From: CADCTM01 sp049671305
GTDB taxonomy: Bacteria > Cyanobacteriota > Cyanobacteriia > Cyanobacteriales > Coleofasciculaceae
Assembly: GCA_049671305.1 (NCBI GenBank)
Contig: JBATUR010000085.1
Coordinates: 1-56,041 of the forward strand
Direction: 5' to 3'
Length of the DNA: 56,041 nucleotides
In this document: positions 9,606 through 18,729 of the stretch, one piece after another
Layout: each line of letters begins with the position of its first letter
Numbering within the stretch: the stretch's first letter is position 1
Made by a program: the position numbers and the translations under genes
The notes under the pieces: generated by a model
The model's database searches: none
Told to the model about the DNA's origin: nothing
What the model saw: the letters and a program-made list of their open reading frames with translations, nothing else

Positions 9606-9691
9606 GCCACAAATACTCGAAAAGCAAAGAACAATTAAGTTCAGTTTTTTGGCAGCCTTAATTTCAATTAGTCCTTTTTTTTCATCTAGGT

Positions 9692-11299
9692 GTGAGTCCT
9701 ATCAAACAAATTACCAGTCAAATTCACCTTCGTACTTTCTTAACGGCACTGTTCCTCTTGAGCAATGGTGCTGTTATTTTTCCTGCCCAGTCAAACCCAG
9801 CAGGTGCAACCTATTTGGCACAAACGCCTGTTGGTGCGGGCACTTTTTATGTTAATCCCACCACTGGTACAGATGCCGCTGGTGCTGGCACAACTGAAGC
9901 GACTGCTTATCGCACCATTACTTACGCCCTCCAACAGGCAGGGGCGGGTTCTGTGGTGCAGTTGGCACCAGGCAGTTATACCAACCAAACTGGTGAAGCT
10001 TTTCCTTTGGTTGTTAAGGAAGGAGTAACTTTACGCGGCGAGTCATCCACCAAAGGGCAGAGGATGGCGATTGTTGGTGGCGGTTCGTTTTCTAGCCCTA
10101 CGGCGGCGGGTCAAAATATTACGATTCTTGCCCAAAATAATAGCGAAATTAATGGCATTACGATTACTAACCCCAATTCTCGCGGTACGGGGGTTTGGAT
10201 AGAATCGACGAATCCGGCAATTAGGAATAATACGTTTTCTAACAGCAATCGTGAAGGGGTTTTTGTTACAGGTACAGGAAACCCCAAAATTGAGGATAAT
10301 ATTTTCAGCAAAAATTCTGGCAATGGTATTTCTGTTGCCCGTCAGTCTACTGGCGAAATTCGTAATAATTCAATTCAGGAAACAGGTACGGGTATTGCCC
10401 TGACTGAGACGGCTGCGCCTTTGATTACGGATAATCGTATTATTCAAAATAATGATGGAATTATTGCTAGTGGTTCGTCGGCGCCGTTAATTCGCAAAAA
10501 TACCATCGAAAATAATAAGGCTAGTGGTGTGGTGGCAACTGGTGATGCCAAACCGAATTTAGGTACTGCTGATAGTGTTGGCGGTAACCGCATTCGCAAT
10601 AATGGCACGGCTGATGTTTATAATGTGACTCGCACTAATACGATTGTGGCGGTTGGTAATGATATCGACCAAAAACGGATTATTGGGCGTGTTGATTTTG
10701 TGGCAGCATCAGTAGCGACTAGTTTTCCTGATGTACAAGGGCATTGGGCGCAAGCTTATATCCAGGCGCTGACGGGTAATGGTACACTGGCGGGCTTTCC
10801 TGATGGCACTTTTCGCCCTAATGATCCTGTAACTCGTGCTCAGTTTGCGGCTATTATTGCTAAAGCTTTTGCGCCAACTCCTCAAAAAGCAGCTAATGAT
10901 TTTGTAGATGTACGCCGTGATTATTGGGCATATCAGGTGATTCAAACGGCTTATCAAGGTGCTTTTTTGGCTGGATATCCGGATCGGACTTTTCGGGCTG
11001 AGGAACGTATTCCGAGGGTTCAGGTTTTGGTTTCTCTTGCTAGTGGTCTGAATTTACGTTCTGATAATACGAGTGTTTTGTCAGTTTATGGTGATGGGGC
11101 GCAGATTCCTAATTATGCCCTAACTGCGATCGCCGGAGCAACTCAGAAAAATTTGGTGGTGAATTACCCAACTCTGGCGCGACTTAATCCTAACCAAAAT
11201 GCTAGTCGTGCTGATGTGGCGGCTTTTGTTTATCAAGCGCTGGTGAATTCGGGAAGAGTGCCGCCTATTGCTTCTCCTTACTTGGTTAATATTCCTTAG
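9692..11299 (+). CDS. Secreted DUF1565 / parallel beta-helix protein with SLH domains
   Basis: 535 residues from a GTG. Signal peptide (residues 1-40, hydrophobic core TFLTALFLLSNGAVIF). DUF1565 region (50-120: FYVNPTTGTDAAG... YRTITYAL). Right-handed parallel beta-helix with NosD/pectate-lyase-like rungs (about 125-310; repeated I-x-x-N pattern such as NNTFSN, DNIFSKN, DNRIIQN). C-terminal SLH region: FPDVQGHWAQAYIQAL, FVDVRRDYWAYQVIQTAY and a weaker third copy ending at 520. SLH domains tether proteins to the cell wall or outer membrane; the beta-helix suggests polysaccharide binding or cleavage. No catalytic residues are identifiable. Many low-information repeats make finer prediction unsafe. 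Confidence 0.85.
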   Translation: MSPIKQITSQIHLRTFLTALFLLSNGAVIFPAQSNPAGATYLAQTPVGAGTFYVNPTTGTDAAGAGTTEATAYRTITYALQQAGAGSVVQLAPGSYTNQTGEAFPLVVKEGVTLRGESSTKGQRMAIVGGGSFSSPTAAGQNITILAQNNSEINGITITNPNSRGTGVWIESTNPAIRNNTFSNSNREGVFVTGTGNPKIEDNIFSKNSGNGISVARQSTGEIRNNSIQETGTGIALTETAAPLITDNRIIQNNDGIIASGSSAPLIRKNTIENNKASGVVATGDAKPNLGTADSVGGNRIRNNGTADVYNVTRTNTIVAVGNDIDQKRIIGRVDFVAASVATSFPDVQGHWAQAYIQALTGNGTLAGFPDGTFRPNDPVTRAQFAAIIAKAFAPTPQKAANDFVDVRRDYWAYQVIQTAYQGAFLAGYPDRTFRAEERIPRVQVLVSLASGLNLRSDNTSVLSVYGDGAQIPNYALTAIAGATQKNLVVNYPTLARLNPNQNASRADVAAFVYQALVNSGRVPPIASPYLVNIP

Positions 11300-11324
11300 C
11301 TAGCTGAGGCTTAAAATAACACAA

Positions 11325-11358
11325 AGCGCCAGTTTTCCTATAGGTGGAAGCTGGCGCT
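11325..11358 (+). terminator. Probable terminator of the SLH protein gene
   Basis: Stem AGCGCCAG (11325-11332) with CTGGCGCT (11351-11358), extended by an internal CC/GG pairing, 25 bases after the stop codon. The following sequence is A-rich rather than T-rich, so termination efficiency is uncertain. Confidence 0.55.
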
Positions 11359-11628
11359 CTGCAAAAATTTCGGGGGTTTTATTATAAGTTTAAGGTCTTT
11401 ATCTCGGCTGACCTCATTTGAACTTATGTATACTATGACACTATTTTCAGGAGTTTCTCATATTTATCATCTTTTCTTTATATTTCTTCTTATATTGGTT
11501 AAGTTTTGTAAAGTTTATCTCACAAATAAACTAATTCAGTAGCAAATAAAAATAGCTTTAAGCTACTTTTGTTCTCAAAATCTAAGGCTCTTTAAGCCAT
11601 GAAAGCTAGTTACAAGAATTAAATCAGA

Positions 11629-11702
11629 CACTTCCTGACGGATGCCAGACATAAAGGTAATGAAAAACGGATTTGCTTTTAGGCAACCGCCGTAAGGAAG
11701 TG
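11629..11702. repeat. Inverted repeat CACTTCCT/AGGAAGTG flanking 58 bases
   Basis: Arms 11629-11636 and 11695-11702, with CGG/CCG pairing just inside. A palindrome TGAATCTAGATTCA sits at 11715-11728, overlapping the stop of the DUF1815 gene. Could be the structured 3' end of that minus-strand gene or a small RNA; no coding potential seen. Confidence 0.45.
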
Positions 11703-11725
11703 ATGACTGATGTCTGAATCTAGAT

Positions 11726-12070
11726 TCAAACCAGATTGGTTGCAGAAAGAAGAGATTCAGAAGGTTCACTTTGATATTTAACAAGATTGGCAAGGTCCTG
11801 AAGTTGGTTAATTGCCTCTGCGCCTTCTAATTTCATCAATTCGCGGTCATCCCGCATTTCAGTCCAGGTAATGCCATAGTCTGACACCAAGAACCGAATG
11901 AGATGATTTTCGCCCAGGCTAACCATAAATGAAGCACTGTTCATCTGACCACCGCAAGTGTAGCAAGAAGCCAGATAGCCACGATTTTCAAGTACGATTG
12001 CCAAGGCTTGCAGGTTCATTACCAAGTCTTGAACAAATTGCCGATGTTGATCTGCTAGTCGTAAAAACAC
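11726..12070 (-). CDS. DUF1815 family protein
   Basis: 114 residues, soluble. The sequence closely follows the cyanobacterial DUF1815 family (RLADQHRQFVQDLVMNL, YLASCYTCGGQMNSASFMV, FLVSDYGITWTEMRDDRELM). A CxxC pair (CYTC) is conserved and could bind a metal or form a disulfide; this is inference. The start is GTG with GGAGGA 7 bases upstream, a strong ribosome binding site. Function unknown. The last 15-20 residues are variable and Ser-rich. Confidence 0.88.
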   Translation of the reverse strand: MFLRLADQHRQFVQDLVMNLQALAIVLENRGYLASCYTCGGQMNSASFMVSLGENHLIRFLVSDYGITWTEMRDDRELMKLEGAEAINQLQDLANLVKYQSEPSESLLSATNLV

Positions 12071-12411
12071 GTTTGTCCTCCAAACACCACTCCTAAGAGT
12101 TTAAAACTTTTAGACTTTTTTAATAATTTAACCATGAAAGGAGATACGGGAAAGTTTAAGAATCCGGAAAAACTAGTTCAAAGGTGAACTAATTTAAGAA
12201 ATTAAGGCACTTTTCCCGGAGATTTCTCAAAGCGCGCCCCCTTAAGGAGCTAGTCGCATCTGCATAGTAGAGCCTGAAGAAATTGATCTTGTTCCCTCTA
12301 CAGGTAGACTTATGTAGATTTACCTGTGGGATTAAGTCAAATCAGCAAGATTTAACCCTGATTGAAATTTGTCTTCCGCTTCAGCTTAACACTATCAGTT
12401 AAAGGAGCCAG
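12071..12411. other. 341-bp intergenic region between DUF1815 and DUF2839 genes
   Basis: No gene seen. Contains promoter space for the DUF1815 gene, a TAGTTC/GAACTA hairpin (about 12173-12190) and an ACAGGTA/TACCTGT inverted repeat (about 12300-12327). Confidence 0.5.
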
Positions 12412-12624
12412 TTAATTGACTTGCCAGAAACCGAAAGCAGGTCCAATAAATCGCACAGTCAGCCAGTAGGCAACCAAAAGACCGATACCCAGCCAAGCAC
12501 CTGTGGTTGACCACTTGACAAACTGCTCGCTTTGTAGTTTAGAAATAGGAACCCAGGGTAAAATCCGGTTGTCTTGACCGTATTTATCGCCCAACAATTC
12601 TTTACGTCGTTTGGCTTCACCCAT
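12412..12624 (-). CDS. DUF2839 family small membrane protein
   Basis: 70 residues beginning MGEAKRRKELLGDKYG, the hallmark N-terminus of the cyanobacterial DUF2839 family. A basic/hydrophilic half is followed by one transmembrane helix (about residues 42-62, GAWLGIGLLVAYWLTVRF) and a short aromatic tail. Found almost only in cyanobacteria; function unknown. Monocistronic, minus strand, upstream of DUF1815 by 340 bp. Confidence 0.88.
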   Translation of the reverse strand: MGEAKRRKELLGDKYGQDNRILPWVPISKLQSEQFVKWSTTGAWLGIGLLVAYWLTVRFIGPAFGFWQVN

Positions 12625-12743
12625 AATTGCTTACCTTTACTAAAGATTAAATATCGAATTCGATCATAGCGCTATAGAAGAAGAGTTAATTTAGAGACTG
12701 GTTAAGAAATAACTTGTCAGGCACGGAAGCGGTTGCCAGATTG

Positions 12744-14291
12744 TCAAGACCAGTGTTCTTTGGGGTATGGCGTATCTAGCCGAAACAAACTGCTATCTAG
12801 ATAATTAATACGAGCAAAAGGATCTAAGGCGTTAAGAACTTGCTTGCCGTAGCTGCGATGATTAACACGGTTATCCAAAAGAGCAACCACACCTCTAGAA
12901 GCACGTACAGGAGCGATCGCTCTTTGTAATTCTCGCAAAGCCGTCGGCAAAAGATATAAACGAAACCAATCCAAGCGACGCTGCTTATAATAAGCCACCT
13001 GCCCAGCTACGAGAGGATTTTCCAAAGAAGGAATCGGTAAAGTGGCAATCATCAGCAGTTGCGGTGCCGGAATCGCGCTTTGATGTGTTCTCCAAAATTC
13101 CCAACCTGTCACCAAAATACCATTGTGATCCAGTTCAGTTTTTTCCACCTGGACTCGCGAACCAAATTCAGCAGCCAAAACAGCCCCCAACTGCGCCTTA
13201 AGAGGAACATCTCCCACCACCAAAACAGCCGGCGCCTGAAAATTAGCACTAAAAGCAAGCAAAGAGCGGACTTGTTGAATCAAAGCCTCTTGAAAGCGAG
13301 GCGTATTGGGCATCGGTAGCCCATCAGGCAGATAAAGTTGAATAAGTTCATTTTGGCGGTCTGGGGAGAACTTTAAGCAAGTCAAATCTCCCAAACCCAA
13401 GCTGGCGCGGTAAACAGAAGCCGAAGTCTCCAAATCCAAAGCTTCCCCAATTAAGACCACAGGTTGCTGAGTCCAAATCGACTCTAGTCTAGTTGCCACC
13501 TCAACAGGTTCACAGTACAAAGAAAACTGCCCTTGGGAGCGAGCAATAGTTGCCCACATAAGCTGTCCTGAGCGTTGCCAGCCCTGCCAAAACTGCTGCC
13601 AACGGGTGGGGAGATAGCGGTAGCTTTCTGCCTCGGCAACAGGCTCTAAGGCTTCAAACAGTTGCCACAACATCTGCTGTTCCTGGGATTCAATCAGACA
13701 GCACTCATAGGGGTTGGGGGGATGGTCAAAGACGGCTTTGGTTAGACGCACTCGCACATCCCGAATCAAGTCAGCTTGTTGGGGGCGTCCCAGCATCAGT
13801 TCGTCCCAGTCTCCTGGTTGGATGCAAGCTTGCAGTTGGTGACGCGCCAAAGCTTCTAGGTCATCGGCAGCATCAATGAGGGTGGGGATGCCTTGAGGGA
13901 AGCGCTGGTGACCGGACAAGCGGTCATTGAGCCAGGAACTAGGAGAGGTAATTAGTAAACCTCTAAAACGTTGATCGGGAAATCTGTCGCCAGTTTGAAT
14001 TGGTTTATCAGTACCAATCCATTGTTGGAGACGAGGAATTTCGACTTGTAATAACCATTGCTGTACCGCAACAGGAGCAACCAAGATGGCTGGTTCTGAC
14101 CAAATTAAGGCTGGAGCGAGGTAACTTAGGCGATAGTTCGGGTTAGAGGTGCCGGTTTGAATTAATGCCGATCGCCCTAGCCTGAGAGCCCTTGCTACCA
14201 ACCGCGCCATCGTTAAATGATGAGGCCAAGTCAGTTGACCTTGCTCTCGCAAAAAGGCACGTAGAGAAGAATGGACTTCTACCTCAATCAC
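12744..14291 (-). CDS. DinG-like superfamily 2 helicase relative with degenerate motifs
   Basis: 515 residues from GTG. The architecture follows DinG/XPD-type helicases: an N-terminal RecA-like half with a P-loop position (residues 44-55), a DEAH-box position (about 137-143), and a C-terminal half with GILVTGWEFW (DinG: motif V, FWEGVD-type), LPIPSLENPL and AIAPVRASRGVVALLDNR (motif VI region). Several key residues are missing: the P-loop reads QTGTSNPNYR instead of GTGTGKT, the Walker B box reads DAAD, and no four-cysteine Fe-S cluster is present. ATP hydrolysis is therefore doubtful. Pipelines usually call such proteins ATP-dependent DNA helicase; a scaffold or regulatory role is an alternative. 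Codon use and flanks look native. Confidence 0.7.
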   Translation of the reverse strand: MIEVEVHSSLRAFLREQGQLTWPHHLTMARLVARALRLGRSALIQTGTSNPNYRLSYLAPALIWSEPAILVAPVAVQQWLLQVEIPRLQQWIGTDKPIQTGDRFPDQRFRGLLITSPSSWLNDRLSGHQRFPQGIPTLIDAADDLEALARHQLQACIQPGDWDELMLGRPQQADLIRDVRVRLTKAVFDHPPNPYECCLIESQEQQMLWQLFEALEPVAEAESYRYLPTRWQQFWQGWQRSGQLMWATIARSQGQFSLYCEPVEVATRLESIWTQQPVVLIGEALDLETSASVYRASLGLGDLTCLKFSPDRQNELIQLYLPDGLPMPNTPRFQEALIQQVRSLLAFSANFQAPAVLVVGDVPLKAQLGAVLAAEFGSRVQVEKTELDHNGILVTGWEFWRTHQSAIPAPQLLMIATLPIPSLENPLVAGQVAYYKQRRLDWFRLYLLPTALRELQRAIAPVRASRGVVALLDNRVNHRSYGKQVLNALDPFARINYLDSSLFRLDTPYPKEHWS

Positions 14292-14503
14292 TGGCTCAGT
14301 AGCGTTTGAACGCCTCAGAAATGAATATATGCGTACATTAGCCGATGCTTGTTGGTTCTGTTGACCGTTTTGCGGTTAATGATGCCATTTCTAATTATGC
14401 CAGGGTGATTGGTTGGGTAATCGGCGATCGGGTTTGCTCTGAGCTGAAGTAGAGTTGCTGCCAATATGCGATCGCATATTCCGAAACTGCTGGTGATGCT
14501 AGG

Positions 14504-16057
14504 TTATCCGGCATAATCAAAGGCTTTAATAAACTCAATCACAGTTGAGACTGGAGGTAGTGTTGATTCAGCGTCTGATGGGACTTTTTTATTAACAAAT
14601 GGCTGACGCGATTGATTCATCAAATGCTTGCCAAAAGCTGGATGATAGTAAATGTTTAAACTTTGAGTGCTGGAATTGGTGGCTATTGTGTGAGTTGGCG
14701 CCAGAAAAAAGGAAACAGGCGACTTGATACTAGTCTGTAATACAGAACGGTCAAGAGCATCAATCTGAGCCATAGCAGCGCTGAGGCTGGTAATTAGTTG
14801 ATGAATTTGCTTTTGTTCTGGGCTTGATAAAGTTTCTATAGCTTGTGATTGCAGCATTTTCACAAAGGCGATCAGATTTTTGTGAGTGGCGGCGGCATCA
14901 TGGAAGGGCAAAATCGCCAAATAAGCGATGGTAAATAACTCGGCATTGCTATTGATGCGAAAAGTGAGAGCGGTTCTGCGAACACCAACTTCAATGCTAG
15001 GAGCTTTATTGAGGGCTGGGTAAACTTGAGCAATTTGATGATAAATTGATGCCAAGGCTAAGTTAGCATCCATATTTAAAGGCGCATCTACCATTAGGCG
15101 TACTGTTGGTAGGGTGTCATCAAAAAAGTTTTGCTCTTGATTAGAAAAGTCGTGAATCTGGGTTTGGTCGCCGTCCGGACTGAGGTCAACCCAAGCGCAG
15201 GTAACTCCTACGGTTTTTAGTCCAAACCGGGAAACGCCAAACAGTTTTGCGCCGGTGAGGATCGCGCCTGTCAAATCAGCGCCAATCCAATCTGCTTGGA
15301 TCAGCCGCGCTTTGGAGAGGTCGGCATGGACTAAACTGGCATTGAGCAAGTGAGCATTGCTTAAATCTGCACCGACTAAGCTGGCGCCGCTTAATTTTGC
15401 TTCACTTAAGTCTGCCCAATGTAAGTTTGCTCCACTTAAGTCTGCCCAGCGTAGATTTGCTCCAGATAAGTCGGCGCCGCTGAGGTTGGCACAACTAAGA
15501 TTAGCTTGTCTGAGTTCAGTTTCTCGCAGATTTGCCCCACTGAGGTCGGTGCGGCTCAAGTCAGCGCCGTTTAAGTTTGCTTGCTCTAAGTTTGCCCCGG
15601 TGAGATAAGCGCCTCGCAGGTTAGTTTCGCTGAGGTTTGCGCCTTTGATTTTGGTTTGTCTGAGAGCGGCTTCTCGCAAGTCGGCGCCGCTGAGATTGGC
15701 GTTATGGAGATTTGCACCGCTCAGTTCGGCACGAATCATTTCGGTGCGTATGAGGGCGGCTTGGGTAAGATTAGCTCCTCTTAAGTCGGCTCGAATCAGG
15801 TTGGCAACATTGAGGTTGGCGCGGCTGAGGTTGGCTTTACAAAGATTTGCGCCACTAAGTCTGGCAACGTTGAGTTTGGCGCGGCTGAGGTTGGCACCGC
15901 TGAGGTTGACGCCGCTGAGGTTGGCAACACTGAGGTTGGCTTCGCTGAGGTTGACGCCGCTGAGGTTGGCACCGCTGAGGTTAACTTCTGTGAGGTTTGC
16001 CCCACTAAAGTCTCTGACTCCTGCTGCATATTTTTTGAGAATTTCCTTGTCGTTCAT
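14504..16057 (-). CDS. Long pentapeptide-repeat protein with C-terminal alpha/beta domain
   Basis: 517 residues. Residues about 16-275 are an almost uninterrupted run of roughly 50 A(D/N)LXX pentapeptides (GANLS, EANLS, GADLS and so on), predicting a four-sided right-handed beta-helix of about 13 coils. The remaining 240 residues form a separate domain with hydrophobic strands (LTFRINSNAELFTIAYLAIL) and a helical region rich in Gln; I do not recognise it. No signal peptide. Pentapeptide proteins are very common in cyanobacteria and usually lack a known role; some mimic DNA or bind gyrase, which nothing here specifically supports. The antisense frames are also long and open because of the repeat, and are not genes. 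Confidence 0.88.
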   Translation of the reverse strand: MNDKEILKKYAAGVRDFSGANLTEVNLSGANLSGVNLSEANLSVANLSGVNLSGANLSRAKLNVARLSGANLCKANLSRANLNVANLIRADLRGANLTQAALIRTEMIRAELSGANLHNANLSGADLREAALRQTKIKGANLSETNLRGAYLTGANLEQANLNGADLSRTDLSGANLRETELRQANLSCANLSGADLSGANLRWADLSGANLHWADLSEAKLSGASLVGADLSNAHLLNASLVHADLSKARLIQADWIGADLTGAILTGAKLFGVSRFGLKTVGVTCAWVDLSPDGDQTQIHDFSNQEQNFFDDTLPTVRLMVDAPLNMDANLALASIYHQIAQVYPALNKAPSIEVGVRRTALTFRINSNAELFTIAYLAILPFHDAAATHKNLIAFVKMLQSQAIETLSSPEQKQIHQLITSLSAAMAQIDALDRSVLQTSIKSPVSFFLAPTHTIATNSSTQSLNIYYHPAFGKHLMNQSRQPFVNKKVPSDAESTLPPVSTVIEFIKAFDYAG

Positions 16058-16242
16058 GCAAGCTACTTTTGGACTGATAGGTGGATGAGGTGTAAATTAA
16101 AAGCGGGCTTTGAGTAGTGGAATTATTTGATGCTCAAAGCGGAGGTAAAAAGTTGATGGTAATGGCGAAAAATAGCGATTGACTGTGCTGAAATCTGGTT
16201 ATGTTGAGATGATTTAGGGAAATTAACTATTCTAATGGCAAT

Positions 16243-17094
16243 ATGATCAGGATCGGAATTGTGGGGCTGGGGTTGATTGGTGGCTCGTTGGGGTTGGATT
16301 TGAGACGGTTGGGATTTGAGGTTTTGGGTGTTTCTCGTCAAACTAGTACTTGCGATCGCGCTCTTGAGTTGGGTGTGGTGAATCAAGCTAGTGTGGAGCT
16401 GAGTTTGCTGACTACGGCGGATTTGGTTTTTGTGTGTACGCCGATTGGTGCGATCGCTTCTACAATTGAGCGGTTGCTGCCATATCTTGCAAAAGAGGCG
16501 ATTTTAACTGATGTTGGTTCGGTGAAAAGGGCGGTGGTTGAGCAAGTTGCACCGTTGTGGCAAAATTTTGTAGGTGGGCATCCGATGGCGGGAACTGCCG
16601 AAACTGGGATTGAGGCGGCGCAATTGGGTTTATTTGCGGGTAATCCTTATGTTTTAACGCCAATTGCCACGACGCCGCCCCAGGCGCTAAAGGTGGTTGA
16701 GGAAGTTGTGCGATCGCTAACTACTCGTGTTTATTTTTGCCGCCCAGAAGACCATGATCGAGCGGTAGCCTGGATTTCACATCTGCCAGTTATGGTAAGT
16801 GCTAATTTAATTACAGCTTGTTTGGCTGAAACTGATCCGCAAGTTTTGCAGTTGGCACAACAGTTGGCAAGTTCGGGTTTTCGGGATACCACACGGGTTG
16901 GTGGCGGTAATCCCGAATTGGGAATGATGATGGCGCGTTACAATCGCGATAGTTTGTTGCGATCGCTGATTTCCTATCGCCAAAATCTTGATCAGTTTAT
17001 TGAACTGATTGAGCAGTCAGATTGGCAATCTTTAGAGCATAAACTGCATTTAACTCAAACCAACCGCCCTCTATTCTTCCCAAAAATAGATTAA
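16243..17094 (+). CDS. tyrA: Prephenate/arogenate dehydrogenase (tyrosine biosynthesis)
   Basis: 283 residues. N-terminal Rossmann motif GLGLIGGSLG (residues 8-17), the DVGSVK strand end, the signature GGHPMAGTAETG around residue 110 and the catalytic-His helix SHLPVM. Makes 4-hydroxyphenylpyruvate or tyrosine; most cyanobacterial enzymes are NADP-dependent arogenate dehydrogenases, so arogenate is the likely substrate (family knowledge). No ACT domain, consistent with the short cyanobacterial form. Monocistronic, 200 bp before the HtrA gene. Confidence 0.93.
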   Translation: MIRIGIVGLGLIGGSLGLDLRRLGFEVLGVSRQTSTCDRALELGVVNQASVELSLLTTADLVFVCTPIGAIASTIERLLPYLAKEAILTDVGSVKRAVVEQVAPLWQNFVGGHPMAGTAETGIEAAQLGLFAGNPYVLTPIATTPPQALKVVEEVVRSLTTRVYFCRPEDHDRAVAWISHLPVMVSANLITACLAETDPQVLQLAQQLASSGFRDTTRVGGGNPELGMMMARYNRDSLLRSLISYRQNLDQFIELIEQSDWQSLEHKLHLTQTNRPLFFPKID

Positions 17095-17303
17095 GGTGAA
17101 AATGGTTTTTCCTGGTTTGTCGTTAGTTCTTGATTACAATTCCTACAAAGGTAATTGCTTTCACCCAGACGCAACATAGCTGTCACAAAGATGTCATAGC
17201 TCTGGGCTAAATTAATTAATAGAGAACTTCTCAGGAACTGAGATACCTTTAACGATTAGCAAAATCCCATCCCTAAATAAACAACTATTCCTAATACAAA
17301 CTT

Positions 17304-18545
17304 ATGAAATTAGACAGCAAAACCAATTCACCTAACCCCGCTTCAGCTTTTAAAAAAGCAGCAACCTACTTTTCTTTAGTGTTGTTAGGAGCAGGTGTTA
17401 CTTTTTCCGGTAGTTATTTAGCTACTCGCAATACCAATAATCTTGGCACGTTTGGGGTAGCGGATAGTTCTAGAGTTTTGGCACAGCAGGCACCAACTAG
17501 CAATTTATTAAACAGTCAAAACGGCAACTTTGTAACCGCCGTTGTGGAAAAAGTCGGTCCTGCTGTCGTCAGAATTGATTCGTCTCGAACTGTGACTCGT
17601 CGGGTACCGGAAGCTTTTAATAATCCTTTGTTTCGACAGTTTTTTGGTGATCAGTTGCCAACGGGTCCACAAGAGCGAGTTGAGCGTGGTGAGGGGTCGG
17701 GTTTTTTGATCAGCAAGGACGGTCAAATTTTGACGAATGCTCACGTTGTCGATGGTTCTGATACGGTTAAGGTGACGCTGAAGGATGGGCGCAGCTTTCA
17801 GGGTAAGGTGATGGGTATTGATACGGTGACGGATGTGGCGGTGGTGAAAATTGAGGCGAGTAACCTGCCGACGGTGCCAATGGGCAATTCTGACCAACTA
17901 AAGCCTGGTGAATGGGCGATCGCGATCGGTAATCCACTAGGTTTGGACAATACTGTCACTACGGGTATTATCAGCGCTACGGGGCGTTCTAGCTCGTCTG
18001 TGGGGGTTCCAGATAAGCGGGTTCAGTTCATCCAAACTGATGCAGCGATTAATCCTGGTAATTCTGGCGGTCCTTTGCTGAATGCTTCTGGGCAGGTTAT
18101 TGGCATGAATACGGCTATTTTGCAAGGGGCGCAAGGTTTAGGTTTTGCAATTCCTATTAATACGGCGCAACGCATTGCCAGTCAGTTAGTGTCTAATGGT
18201 AAGGTGCAACATCCTTACTTGGGTGTGCAGATGGTGACGTTGACGCCTGAATTGAAGAAGAATATTAATAGTGATCCCAATGCTGGTTTGAGTGTAGAGG
18301 AAGACAATGGCATTTTGATTGCCAAGGTAATGCCAAATTCACCCGCTGCTAAGGCTGGATTGCGTGCAGGTGACGTGATTCAGAAAATTAATGGTCAAAC
18401 GGTCAAAGATGCTGAAGGCGTCCAGAAGGCTGTAGAAGGCTCTCAGGTTGGTAATAGTTTGCAAGTTGGGGTGCGCCGCAATCAAAAGGATGTAACTGTG
18501 GCGGTGCAGGCGGGTGCTTTCCCAACTCAGAGTCAGAGACGGTAA
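17304..18545 (+). CDS. HtrA/Deg-family serine protease (HhoA/HhoB/HtrA type)
   Basis: 413 residues. N-terminal signal/anchor (residues 18-40), a linker, then a trypsin-like domain with the complete triad: His147 (TNAHVVDG), Asp177 (TDVAVVKI) and Ser254 (NPGNSGGP). One C-terminal PDZ domain (about 305-400, GLRAGDVIQKINGQTV). Acts in periplasmic or thylakoid-lumen protein quality control. Cyanobacteria usually have three paralogues (HtrA, HhoA, HhoB); I cannot tell which this is from the sequence alone. Followed 23 bases later by a strong intrinsic terminator. Confidence 0.94.
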   Translation: MKLDSKTNSPNPASAFKKAATYFSLVLLGAGVTFSGSYLATRNTNNLGTFGVADSSRVLAQQAPTSNLLNSQNGNFVTAVVEKVGPAVVRIDSSRTVTRRVPEAFNNPLFRQFFGDQLPTGPQERVERGEGSGFLISKDGQILTNAHVVDGSDTVKVTLKDGRSFQGKVMGIDTVTDVAVVKIEASNLPTVPMGNSDQLKPGEWAIAIGNPLGLDNTVTTGIISATGRSSSSVGVPDKRVQFIQTDAAINPGNSGGPLLNASGQVIGMNTAILQGAQGLGFAIPINTAQRIASQLVSNGKVQHPYLGVQMVTLTPELKKNINSDPNAGLSVEEDNGILIAKVMPNSPAAKAGLRAGDVIQKINGQTVKDAEGVQKAVEGSQVGNSLQVGVRRNQKDVTVAVQAGAFPTQSQRR

Positions 18546-18568
18546 TTGACAAAAAGCTGATCTGGTGT

Positions 18569-18595
18569 AGATGGGAAAATTCCCATCTTTTTTTT
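18569..18595 (+). terminator. Intrinsic terminator of the HtrA/Deg protease gene
   Basis: Stem AGATGGG...CCCATCT (18569-18575 and 18582-18588), extended inward by two A-T pairs, followed directly by a run of eight Ts (18588-18595). Textbook Rho-independent form. Confidence 0.92.
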
Positions 18596-18729
18596 GTTTA
18601 AAACCGCTTGAAATAAGCAATCCTCAAGGATTTGTGAAGGGGAGACACTGATATTTTAGAGAAGTTGGGACTTACGAACTAGATTTTGGATTGCTATATT
18701 GGTTTTATCAAGCATCTATTCTCACTCAA

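Larger units (their letters stand above)
11300..11725. other. 426-bp intergenic region rich in inverted repeats
   Basis: Convergent region without a credible gene. Holds the terminator-like stem at 11325-11358, a two-part stem ATAAGTT/AACTTAT plus AGGTC/GACCT (about 11382-11428), and the CACTTCCT/AGGAAGTG repeat at 11629-11702. Confidence 0.55.

Noticed and set aside
15300..16020. Dense repeated DNA resembling a CRISPR array
   Set aside because: Spacing of 15 bases and coding for A(D/N)LXX show pentapeptide repeats, with no spacers.
15357..16088. Plus-strand ORFs of 83 and 147 codons over the pentapeptide gene
   Set aside because: They are antisense mirrors of the DNA repeats (APLRLA-type repeats) and not plausible proteins.
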